The notes beneath the pieces were generated by a model that was not told the origin of the DNA, did not search any database, and saw only the letters and a program-made list of their open reading frames with translations. A stretch of 64,000 bases of DNA from contig CM041196.1 of assembly GCA_023078555.1 (NCBI GenBank), positions 1,488,001 to 1,552,000 of the forward strand, read 5' to 3'. The first letter of the stretch is position 1. Each line of letters opens with the position of its first letter. Both the position numbers and the translations under genes were made by a program. Shown piece after piece: positions 35,725-50,100 of this stretch. This stretch comes from Ulva prolifera (lineage: Eukaryota; Chlorophyta; Ulvophyceae; Ulvales; Ulvaceae).

Positions 35725-37033
35725 ATTTTCCCCTGGAGAGGTGTGGCGCATGCATGTGCACCTGTGGCTCTTTCAGGTGTGGACCCTGGCTGAGTGAGGC
35801 TGCCACTAGATCGAGGACTGGGGCGTGGCGGCGGGGCGGGGCTGTGGCTGTGGCGGGGCGTGGCTGTGTGTCACGACAGAGCGCTGTCCGTCTGTCCGGG
35901 CGGATTCGGATGCATTGGGGAATTGTTGTGCTTGTTCGTTGCTACCACCGACCACTCCGACGTTGTCCTTGCCACACAAGGACAGATCCGGCCAGAGGCA
36001 GGGTCGTGAATGCATGTGTGGCATTCTGTGGGGCCATCGCCAGCCCGGATCACATGATACAGTGGCCAGCATGGGCCTAGATCGAGTTGACCATGCACAG
36101 CGCCTACAAATTGTCACAGCACCACAGAAACGTAACGGACGGGACGTGCCAATGCTTCGGCCCGACGTTGACGCCTTCGGCCCTGCGACGCATGTACGCT
36201 GCTATATACAATGGTAAACGCCGACAAGCTCGGCTCGGGATGCAGCCTGCACGAGAGCGCAGGAGCGCCCGTGGCTGCGAGGTGCGTCTACGCTCTGCGT
36301 GAAGGGGTGATTCGTCAAGGTGGTGAGTGATCCGAGATACAACGTGCTTTGCGACGATGGCATACAGTGTTCCCAGGCGTGTCTCCGCTTCTCGCAGTTC
36401 TGTCGGTACTCTCGACCACAAGCTTGGCCGCACGTAACGCGTTACACATCATCAGCAGTAGCTGCCGACGTTCAAACGCACACTCGAACCTGGAGCTCGT
36501 CACACGGGCCACGGTGCGTTTCAAACACATGAGATGCGATGGCGGCAGCTGCGTTGGGATTCGTCAAGGCATAGACACGCTCATCCTTGGCCGAGCGGTG
36601 GCAAGACTGCAGGCCCAATCCTCACACGTGGACACACGCAAGAGCACAGCCGAGGGGTTCAACGGATTAAACGAGCAATACTGATACGGTCCAGCGCGAC
36701 ATGGAAGGATTGTCGTTGGCGGGAGCGCCTGCAATGCTGCAGCGGCCGCACCTGGATGCTTTGTGTGAAGTGCCCCGAGCCCGTCTGCACCACCGCGAGC
36801 ACGCTGGTGTCTAGAGCTGTTGTTTCTGAGAATTTTGGGCTCTTCGTCAAGTCCAGGTGGTCATTGATGATCACATGGCGCTGCCCAGAGCGCACAGCCT
36901 CTTGCAGTTGTGACGGTGTCGTGACGACGATCGCCCCAGCCGCTGCGCCCGGTGTGCTGACCACGGCATTTGCAGTAGCTCCATCAACAAGCAGGAGGCC
37001 TTGGACGATCAGAGCTACAAAAGGCCTCCACAT
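29734..37033 (-). CDS. Beta-helix receptor-like protein kinase, complete (kinase C)
   Basis: Eight exons: 36752-37033, 35255-35546, 34392-34847, 33581-33972, 32657-33266, 31915-32213, 30641-30964 and 29734-30018. All phases close to 979 residues. ATG 37033 begins a signal peptide (MWRPFVALIVQGLLLVDG). Residues about 25-400 are a beta-helix-like ectodomain (QLQEAVRSGQRHVIINDHLD; LWLSNLYVTIG; RLEPGARATV). A single span lies near residues 436-461 (AIIIAGVCFGALIVAAAALG), followed by basic KRHR. Residues 475-675 are a Pro/Gln/Ser-rich linker ending LEFLHYQLDTLAG...LMLEPG. The kinase has Lys697 (ALKFF), HRD with Asp798, DFG with Asp817 and APPE; it should be active. The 3' end adds a basic Ala/Arg tail. 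Pectin-binding or glycan sensing is a guess from the fold. Confidence 0.87.
31687..31914 (-). repeat. Duplicated intron and exon-end segments in kinase C
   Basis: The intron following exon 31915-32213 holds a tandem copy of ACTCCGGACGATGGGGACCA plus flanks (31849 and 31884). Further on is a 29-bp copy of the end of the preceding exon, with donor GT, at about 31687-31717 (CCTGCAGGCCGGTGACCATG). It could act as a cryptic donor or an exon-end relic. Confidence 0.8.
34155..34195 (-). repeat. Dispersed TGTGTTACAAGGACA-type motif, copy in kinase C intron
   Basis: Read on the minus strand: TGTGTTACAGGACGCC ... CACAGGTAGCGCCGCAC. Sense to kinase C, in intron 33973-34391. Confidence 0.6.
35234..35249. 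repeat. Homopolymer (16 G on +, C on -) next to the kinase C exon 2 donor
   Basis: On the gene strand this is a C-run beginning directly after the donor GTACGC of exon 35255-35546. Confidence 0.9.
35696..35724. repeat. Poly-C tract, 29 C
   Basis: Uninterrupted homopolymer in the first intron of kinase C. Length may vary or be misassembled. Confidence 0.9.
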
Positions 37034-37964
37034 AGATGGCTGCGCGCTCCGCTGCTTGCTCTGATACAAGGGCTAAATGCGCGCTCTGCTGAACTGGCCG
37101 GGGCGTGACCCGCAGGGATGAAGCTCGTGAATATTCAACAGACTCATAAAAGCTGAGTGACTCTAGATTGGGGAGGCAGTTGCTCGATGATAGCAGCTGC
37201 ATCCATCACGCCAGGTGCGCGCATTGTGAATTTGTTGCCGCGCGCAGCTGTCTGACCCACAAACACCCATATACGAGACACACTATGCCACAGCTACTGT
37301 TTTGCGAGGCCACTATCGAAGTTGCCGTTCGACTTGATCCTCGCACACAACTGTCAAGCCATACATGTACACCACATGCATGCTCCTCCGCATTGTGTCA
37401 GCCACGCCACGGCCCAAGTCCGGAATCGATGTCGCTTTCACCGCTCAGCGCACAAATGATTCACCAAATTGTCACAGCCATATCATTTCATAACAGGCCG
37501 CGGCCGATAAGCGCTGTTCCGCAGGGGTGGCTGCGCGGCCCGATATGTCGGTGCTTTGTGCCCATCACGCCACATATGCATGCAAGACAGGGCTTGCGTC
37601 TCACGCCAGGTTATGTAGGCTTTGCTGTCAGGGGCCTTGACAGCCCGAAAGCGAGACCACTCACTGCAGGCCTCATCCTCCTGGAGCTCCTCGACCTTCC
37701 AATGCAAGGCCTTGTTCAAAGTGTCACGTGCACGCATGCATGCGCACACAGGTGACTGCTATTCATGTAGCCCATTGAAATGCGGGACATATGGCCATAT
37801 CTCGCAGACAACAGCTGGGAGCTTCGGGTGGACCAAAGTGGGCATGCTATGCACCTCATCATATCGTCAATCCCTAAATTGTCACTATCTAAATCGACAT
37901 TGGGGTTTGATCATTCATACATACATGCCCGGCATCTGTCCTTTGCAGGGACATGCCAGACAGG

Positions 37965-38003
37965 TGTGTTACAAGGACAAAGGCAGCAAGGCGGGCAGCA
38001 ACG
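37965..38003 (+). repeat. Dispersed TGTGTTACAAGGACA-type motif, copy at 37965
   Basis: TGTGTTACAAGGACAAAG, then GCAGCAAGGCGGGCAGCAAC; near consensus. Confidence 0.8.
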
Positions 38004-38428
38004 CGAAAGTAGCAAGCAGACGAAGCAAACACCAAGACATCCACGCACATCTCACCCATCACCTGCGCAGCAAGCGACACAGATCCGCAGACCGCCAAGC
38101 ACACACCCACACACCAGCACACACACACAGACCCCATGGCCCGGGCCCACACATCAACACAACCGCCAACAACCCAACGCCAGACAGGTGTTGTCGGTAG
38201 GTGCGAGGTATATATATATGTTTGAAAATGGATTCCGAGATCCGGTTGCATGCCCGACCTCTGCCCTTTGAAAGTACATGCCAGACTGCCTGAGATCATA
38301 TACAACACATGCGAGGGCGCAGGTGCCTGTTGGTGAGATTGAGTGATGAATGCGGTGCATGTCGCCGTCAACAGCATGCCCAGGCTATTTGTACACAGGA
38401 GCAGCTTGCAGTGGAGCTCGCGTATGGA

Positions 38429-38475
38429 GTGATACAAGGACAGAGGCGGAGCGGCAGGTGCCAGGCAGGTGCCAC
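38429..38475 (+). repeat. Dispersed TGTGTTACAAGGACA-type motif, copy at 38429
   Basis: Diverged: GTGATACAAGGACAGAGG followed by CGGCAGGTGCCAGGCAGGTG. Confidence 0.5.
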
Positions 38476-39388
38476 CAAAGGCGTCGCACAGAAACAACTG
38501 ACTTTGAGCAGCTTTGGAGAGCAGAAACTTTGAAGAGCAGGAACAAAGCGCGGCGATGGCATGGCCCAATCACCATGTTGCAGATGGTGCCTGTGTCGTA
38601 TGGCGTGTCATCAGGCTGTCCACATCGCAGATCATGCTCAGGTTGAGGCCCCTCCAAGGCAGGCTGCCGAGCACTGCTGGTGTGAGTGGAGCCGCACGGT
38701 CTGGGAGGGACGGAGCGCTGCAACGGAGCAGCGGGAAAGCATTGGAGAACAGCGCACTGACCTGGCAGTGACGCCGCACGTGTTCTTCGGCAGATTGTGC
38801 CGCGGCGGCTGTGGTACACAGAACCCACCGCACCCTCGCCAGTGAACTCCTTTACACATGCGCACTCCACGGAGGACCAGATCTACTCTGGAACGGTTCA
38901 CATAGCACGAGCGCACGGCGTGGTATGCATGCGCATAAAAACCCGTGCCGACCCCACACGCCCAAGACACGTACGCGCCAAAACCCCCGATACACTGACC
39001 TCACCAAAACCCCCGCTCATGCAGCAGCACACGCAACCTGCAACTCCCCACAGCCTTCAGCGCCACTCGCTCAACTGACTATCTGCCAAGAACATCTGGC
39101 AGCATGCATGGCCCGAACGCATTGTCTCGGTCAGCCTTCATCACTGCCGGCCCATCTGCCACCACATACAAGGTACGACGCACCGAGCCGTGACACACAG
39201 CAGCAGCATCGAAGACACCTGAGCATGCCCGTGCTGGCAGAAGTTACTGGCACATCTTCATAGGCCTGTAGGGGTGCACTGCAGCGCCACCCTCCTGCGG
39301 CAGTCAGGGGCACGGGGATACCCGCTGTGGATGGGCGCAGCTGTGTGGGGCGACCGGCGGCGGGCCAGGCAGTCCCAGAAGGGCCGAC

Positions 39389-42565
<3,177 letters not shown>

Positions 42566-44167
42566 GTTGAAATTGAGTCTGGAACTAGTTCTAAAAAGAC
42601 GAATGAGTTGGAAAACGTATCTCGAAAGGAGCGATGCGCAGCAAGGAGCATCCTTGCGCCTTGTTATGGACCCTGCTGGGAAGAATGTATGTAATGTGGC
42701 TCCATGCCGCGAATATACGAGCTGGGACACCCAGGACACCAGAGCGCCCGCGCAAGCCAGTGCATGTGTGTCATCACGTGACAATGCGTCGGGACCACTC
42801 CCGAGGGCCATACAGAAGTCCGACGCAGGCCGCAACCACAAGCCAGACCGCACTTCATCAAGGCCTAAAAGTCTGTCAAGTGAGACGGATTTCTGCAGAC
42901 ATGCAAATACATGCATGCAGGTCGCCGTGGCAGCGTAGGTGGCAGCGTGCTGCACAGATGGACGTGACAAAACTTAAATTGTTTGATCCTGCCTTCCAGT
43001 CGTCTGACCTCGCTCAAGAGCCACGACGACATGCACCAGATGGCAAGGGCGGCATAGGCTACGCAGTGATGGAAGCTGTCTCCCTCCACATGAAACCGTG
43101 TGCTGCCCCATCCCTGCGATTCAACAGTCACGGGCAGGTACCAATGTGTATGAACAACCCCATCAACAGGTTAAGTAAAGTAAATTTGTTGACCCGTATC
43201 CTATTGGACTTTGACGACTCCGAGTTAACGGGACCACATATGCCGAAGGGGTAAACCACCTGGAAACCCCCCTCAGGCGACCATACGCAACTCACAGGGC
43301 CTCCTCCTGTGCTAAGCGAGGTGGTCACAGGTGTGCATGTGGCCTATGTCGTATCTGCTGAAGCGCGATCTCCACTCACAACCTTGTGGCATGCACGCTT
43401 GGCAGACAGTGCTGCATTGTTCTGATAACACATGTCATCCAACATCGGTTGGGCCTGAAACCGGCCGTGGCTCAGACAGCTACAACTGTGAAAATGTTTG
43501 CAGCCCAGCGGCATCGTGAGCAGCTTGACGTCTGCCCTATGGCAAAAGCTCATACGACTCTTGACTGGTGATCACCAGCCCAAACACCTGAACCAGCCAC
43601 GCATAAACACACACACCGCTCGTACAGCCATCGAGCACGCCCACTGATCATCCTGACAGGCCTACACGGTGAGGCACCTCATCCAAGCATACATGAAAAT
43701 GAAATCAGGTGCATAAAAAGCGGACTGTGGCGCCGCATGGTCCTGTGCCAGCGCATGTGCCTGCCGTGAACATGCGGCACCTGGCGGGTGCACCGTGGCC
43801 ACGCCACAGGGTGTACCCCACCAGGCACCTGGTGACCAGCGCACCAGCCGCCTGCCCCACAGCAACAGGGGCTTCACTCGCTTCGCAGAATTGGCCCCCG
43901 TGTCATGAAAGCCACCAGTGGCACTTATCCGGCCGCCCCGAAACCCTTCCCGACCCCGATCCGACAGGCTGCCCTCGGCGGCCAATCTCCAGCATCTCTC
44001 GGCTGTTCTCCTCACATGCAGGCGGCCCCAGGCGAACTCAACGAAATGCGCCATGGAGGACGCGGCTACACACACTGTGGCAGCCGCTGGCCTTCTCGCC
44101 GTGCATGGCCCAATCCCGCAGCCACAGACGTACATGCATGGGATACATGCACGCAAAGCCTGTTCCC
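42566..44167. other. Intergenic region between MDH (5') and the large Cys-module gene (3')
   Basis: 1.6 kb with only short frames in all six readings and no repeat-family copy identified. Presumably the MDH promoter and the 3' flank of the upstream gene. Confidence 0.6.
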
Positions 44168-47100
44168 CTACCTCCGCGTTCGTTTCTTCCTCTCCCCGCC
44201 CTCGACCGACCCACTGCCGGCAGCAGAGGCGGAGGCGCGGCGCCGCGGCCGCTCCACTGGCGCCGATGCCCGCCGCTTGGTGCCCCGGCCCCGCGCCGCG
44301 CCGCCGCGCGCCACCTCCCCTTCACCCGCCGCATCTACGCCCCGCTCCTCCGATTCCACTCCTCCCAGATCTGCCGGCGCCACATCCGCATCCGTGTCAG
44401 CCGTGTGCCGCTGCGCCCCACCCTGGTCGTCTGGCCGTAGCCCAAGTGGTGACATGTTCGCACCCTGGGCGCCCGCGTGCGCGTTACCGCCCCCGTCTCC
44501 CGCCTCCGCCGGGGCCTCCGCGGCGCCGGAACGGCGGCGGCTGCAGGCCCGCATGTGATCTGCGAGCTGCGCTAGCAGAGCCTTTGAGCGCGCGGCAGTC
44601 GGCTCCTCTGCGCCTCGGGTCAGCCGCCCGACCCGAGGCAGGTTCGCGAGGACCTGCCGCGCCGCCTTTAGTATCGCACGCAGCTCCTCGCGCAGCACCA
44701 GCGGCGGGAGCCCCTTGCCCACCACGTCCTGGAACTGCTGCCACAGGGGATACGTCGGGCAGCGCCGCGCCGCCGCGGAGTCTGGGGGAGGCTGCACCAC
44801 GAGCCGCGCCGCCGGGACCGCACCCTGTGTCGCCGCCTCCGATGCGCCACGGCACTCCGCGCTGGGGCCGTTGGCGTCTGCGGCAGTCGGGCCGTCTGCG
44901 CCAGACACGTCGGCGTGAGTGCTCGTGCCGTGCGCGCTCGCCTCCGCGGCCTTGCCCGCCGCGTAGCCGTCTGACGCGCCGGGCTGGTCCGTGGTGGACG
45001 CGACCGTCTCGGTGCGCCCATGAGCCCATGCAGGTGCCGCAGCTGGTTCACCTGTCAGACAGGAGCCGGCCTCCGCCGGCACCCGGCGGACCGCGGCTTC
45101 AGCCGGCACGGCCGCACCAGTGGCGACAGCTTCCGCCTGTGTGGCCATGGCCGGGGCGTCCGCAGCCGCCGGCAGGGTGGTGCCTGTGGCCGGGATCGCC
45201 TCGTCCACGCGCCTCCCGCCGCCGACTCCTGCCGCATCCCACACAGCCTGTGCAGGTGCGGCAACGCCCCCCGGACGCACGCCGGTGCGCTCCGCAGAGG
45301 TTGCGCTGCTGGGAGGGACCCGGCCGCTGGTGCCTGCCGCCGCTTGCGTCGCGACGCCGCCATGTTCTGCCTCGGCGCGTGGCGCTGTGCCGGCAGCATC
45401 TGCCGTGGCAGTCTCGGCACCCGGAGGTGACCTGGGAGGGGCAGCAGCGGCAGCATGAGCCTCGACTGTCGTCGCCCCGGCATTGCCCGGAGCAGCACCT
45501 GCGCCGCCGCGCTGGTGCGGGAGCCTCCTGCTGCCCGCGGGCTCGCCCCCATCGGCTCGGCCGGCCCTCTGTCGACCTGCGTCCGCACGCATGTATGATG
45601 CATTGGCGTCAGCAATCACACGAGTGTGGCGTCGGCAATCGCACGAGTGTGTGCCTAGGGTGGCAGAGGGCTGCAGTCTGGATGGCGCCTGGGACCACGG
45701 TCTCGATCCGCTTGAGCGGGCTGGGCGGCCGCGTATGGCCATGCACATGTGACGCAGGTGAGAAGCATGTCGTGCCACTGCTGCGCAGCATGCATGAGCA
45801 CAGCATGGTGCTTGTCCTATGCATTCAGCAAGATGCCGTTCGCAGTGCTGGCGTGCGCACCCGATGAGACCGCGTCGCCAGACGTCGTGCGCGCGAGTGG
45901 CCGGTCCGACACCGTCTCAGAGCACGTGGCATGGCTCTCGCCCCCCGTGGGCTTCGCCCGCTTCTGTGGCGGCGGCTGAGCGGTGGCCACTGGCGCATGC
46001 ACAGGCAACTCCCGCGCGCCGCCGGCGCCTGCAGCACCCGGGGCCGTGCGTTTCGCGCCGGCGGGGGCGCCCACGGGCACGCCGCCGCGGATGTCTCCTA
46101 TGTTCATCGTCCTCTGCTGCTCACCTGTCTGCGGCGGATGCGCAGATCGACGCGGCCCCTCCGCGGCGGGCTGCCGCACGCCCGAGCCTGGCGCCGGGGC
46201 CGCAGCGCCACGGCGCCGTGCTTGAGCCTCCGTGGGAGGACGGCCGACGGCAGGGGGAGGTGGCAGAGGTGACGCAGGGGCCCTTCGATGGCCAGGGCTG
46301 GGCGCGGTGCGTGGCATCTGCGCACGGGCGGCTCCCACCTGTCCGCCGGCGACACGATCGCCTGGCTTGGGCCCATGCCCTGGCGCAGCCGCATGCATTG
46401 CGCGAGCGGTGTGGCCCACCGTGTCTGGAGGTGGGTGTGCAGTCAGCCGTGGCCGCTCTTGCTGCCGCTTCGTGCGAGCACCCCATGGTTGTGGGGTGTT
46501 CAGGACCGGCGCCGTGGTTGGTGGGGGGACGTTGAGCCGCGGCGTGTTCACTGCTGGCCTGGCAGCCGGAGGGGGGTCCGGGAGGGGAGCATATGTGACG
46601 GCGTCAGGCCGTTGTGGGTGCTTGATCACAGGACGGTTTATCGCTGGAGCATGACAGGGTGTGGGATGCATCTCAGGCGTCTTCGACAGGACAGTCTGAA
46701 CCTTCGGCATTGGTGTCGGCGGTGGGGGCAGCCCGGGGGGCCTGACCGGCGGTGCCGCTCCGTGTGCCTGCTGCAAAGTGCCGCTTGCCGCCGGCTGCGG
46801 CCGGGCCGCCGCACGCGGCGGCCGGGTCGCCGGGGGCCCCGGAAGAGCCCCCTCGGCCGGCGGCTGCGCCTGCCGCGCAGGCGCGCTTGCGTCGCTGCCA
46901 GCGAGGCTGCCTGCCCATGCACCGTCCGCGTCATCGACCGGCAGCCACGGCACTGCCGCAGGGGGCGGCGGCGGCCGTGGGTCACGTGACGGAGGCGGGT
47001 CCTTCGGCGCCGGAGCCCGGGCGACGACCTGTGCCTGCTGCGTGGCGGCCGGGGTGTGGCCACAGCGCACATCCTCGGTGTCAGTCGCCATCGACGCGTT

Positions 47101-50100
47101 CCGCCAGACGCCACGGATACGCTGCGCCGACTCGGGCAGGGCCTTCCACGCCGGCGGCGTCGCCCACGCAACTGCTGCGGTAAACTGCCCTGTGGCCTGG
47201 GCTGCAGGTGCTGCACAGCGATGATCATGTTTAGTTTTTGTTGGGCTGCACTGGGCGGTTGGGGTGGATTGGGTTGTTTTACTATGTTGGGGCAGTGCTG
47301 ATGCAAGTCGGTGGTGAGGTGTCACTGTTTGATACCTGCAGTGCGACATGCCCTTTGACAAGCCCATACGACACAACACGCATTGTCGCAGGTCACATGT
47401 GCAGGCCAGGACAAGGCAGTGGAGAGGTCGATCGCATGGCATGTGCATGCATGAGTGCACAGCTCCATGGGTGCTGTGGTGACGGGCCTGCATGAACGCA
47501 TGCATCAGCCAGGGTGCAACACGTGCAAGCAATGCAACGTGCGTCGCCACCTGCATCGTGCCATTCTCAGGACACTTGCATCTTCCCCTTCACATGATGC
47601 CTGCGGACCACTGCACCATTCGCATTCACGCAACTAAATTCAACCACATTCCATGGGCTGTCGGGTACAACGCATGGCACAGACGGAACCCACAGCAGAT
47701 CAACAGGCACACCTGCCAGGAGGGTGGCTGGATGGCCGGGCACCGGCGCCGCGGCAGACACTGGAAGGATCTGCAACGGCGCAGCGGCGCCGAAGCCCGC
47801 CGGTGTCGGCGGCGCGACAGCACTCAGCCCAGGCGGCAGCTGCCGCGGCGCAAGCGCTGTGGGGGCCGGAGGGGTGGGCGGTTGCGTTGTGGCGGGCGGG
47901 CCGCGGCTGGGAGGCGCCGCGTGGGCGGGGGCCATCCCAGCTGCAGAGTTCCTGAGGGTTGTGAGAGACTCCAGGGAGCGTTGGATGTGCTCCGGTGTGA
48001 TGTGCGCCAGCGTGGGGTCGAGGTTCTTGCTCACGAGGCGGAGGAAGTGTGGCATGAGGGAGTGCACCGCGGCGGTGTTCATGTGGCGGGAGAGGCCCGC
48101 GGCGATGCTCTGCGCGTCGCCCCCGGCCGCAGCGCCGCCCGGACGCACGTGCTGGAGGTTCAACAGACGCAGGCCTCCCGCGGACGGCAGCAGCACGGTG
48201 CCGGGCATGCCGCCGCTAACGCTGGATGCCTGCACTCCCGCAACTGGCAGCACCACTTGAGCACCTGCACCAGTCATCTGTTGCTGTTCCCTGGTCCACC
48301 CAAGACACTCGACCAGTTGTTCGAAACTGTGCACAAGGCAGTGTTGGGTCGTCAGGCCCGATCATAGGTAACAATTGCGAAAACTCAGGTATATTTTCTG
48401 GGTGGCAGATCTGGAAATGCTGCAAAGCGACCCAACACTGGCACGAAGGTACAGATGGGAGCATGGCGCTGACATTCCACGCCGCGCCACGGTGGCACGC
48501 AGTCAAGCAGCACGAAGCCACCCAAGCAGACCCTGCGATATTTGATATTTTAAGGGACAGGCAGATGTGTGAGATTGCGTTTGCGCACCGTGTGCTGCGT
48601 GCTGTGGTAAAGACACGTCCGATTTCGCAACCGCGGCAGGCGCGGCCTGCGGCTGCCCAGCGCCGGGATTCGAGGCTGCGGGTGCCGGGGCAGAGCTGAC
48701 GAGGCCAATGGCCTGCGGCACAGGCTTCGGCTTGGGGTTGTTCGTTGCATACGGCTTGACCATCGTCGCCAGTGCCGAGCCCGCCTTGGCCACCAGCGGC
48801 TGCACGCCCGCTCCAAGGCCTGAGGCAGATTGCGAATTGATGCGCGACTGGAGGTTATGCGCGTGCGGGGCTTGGGCACTGACAGGGACAGCAGGCGTGC
48901 ATGCCGAGGGGCTCTGTGGCGACGACGTCGGCGCTGATGCTCGGAGAGGGGACGCCGCCGCGGCGCGCTGTGCACGGTCGGGGGTGGTGTGGCCGTGTGG
49001 CCGCGCGGGGGGCGTCGCCATCTGCTGCGGCCGTCCGCGGTCGCTCTGGCTCCCTGCCGATCCCCCGGTGGTGGCGGCCGGCAGGCGCTGAGTCTGATGC
49101 GCAGGGGCCGGAGTGCTCTCTGGCCGCACCTGCTTCGCAGCAGTGCCAGGGTGTGCTGAGGGAGCCAAAGCTGTGGCATAGTCTGGGCCTTGCTGGGCGG
49201 GTGACTGCGGCGGGTGCGTGTGATGGACGCCGGCGGCGCGGGGCTGGTCGTGAGTGGCGCTGGCGTGTTCTGACTGGGACGGTGGGAGCGGGCTGGCCAG
49301 GGCTCCCGGGGGGACCACGGAGGAGATACGCTTGTGACTCTCGCTCGGCGGGGTGGGGTGAGCTGGCTGTGCCGGGGAGTGTGTCGGTTCGTGAAGGGGC
49401 GCTCCTGTTGCAGAGATTGCTGCGGTGGGAGCAGCGGTGCCGGTCGCGGATTTGTGTGAGCCCTGCATCAGTACGTAGCAGAGTTAGCAGAGTTGGTGCC
49501 GCAATCCAGATCGATATGTCTGTGGCGACCCATCGTAGTAGCAGCATCCCATGCGGTGCGCATCTGAATTCATTATCTGAATTTGAGACCATGCGTCTGA
49601 GCCCAGTATAAATCAATCAGTGGTTGCAGTTGTTCTATGCAGCTGGTCGCAGTTGTTCTATGCAGTGGCTGCAGTTGTTCTATGCAGTTACCTGTGATAA
49701 ACAAGCATCAGCATTACAAGCAGCAGTAATCCAGGTGACCTAGGTATCATCACGTGCACTGCCACCATATGGTGGATGCATCCACACATTCAACATCTCG
49801 AACGACACAGTTGCGCATGACATCAGCCGCCATGACTCCAGCAGTTGGAAGGTCAGGGTTGCCTCAGAGCCAGGGTGGCAAGCACGTGCACCGCGAGTGA
49901 CCACAAGGAAGACGATGGCAAAACGTGGGGTTGCTGAGGCCCGCGAGCTCGGCTGTTGCAAACACCGTCGCGAGGCGTGAAGGCCTCGTTGCCGGCGAGG
50001 CGGTCATGGTCTTCCATGACGCGTCATGACGAACGGCACAGTATGTGACGCAATTGCGAGAAACACCGAGGCGTTTTGTCGCCGCTCATGACACATACAG

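Larger units (their letters stand above)
37034..39388. other. Intergenic region upstream of kinase C
   Basis: 5' flank of kinase C and 3' flank of malate dehydrogenase, with two dispersed-motif copies at 37965 and 38429 and a CA-rich stretch at 38100-38160. No further gene seen. Confidence 0.65.

Noticed and set aside
43918-45867. 649-codon plus-strand open frame
   Set aside because: It is the antisense shadow of the GC-rich minus-strand exon 44168-45576; it is Arg/Pro-rich with no domain and extends past the exon edges without splice logic.
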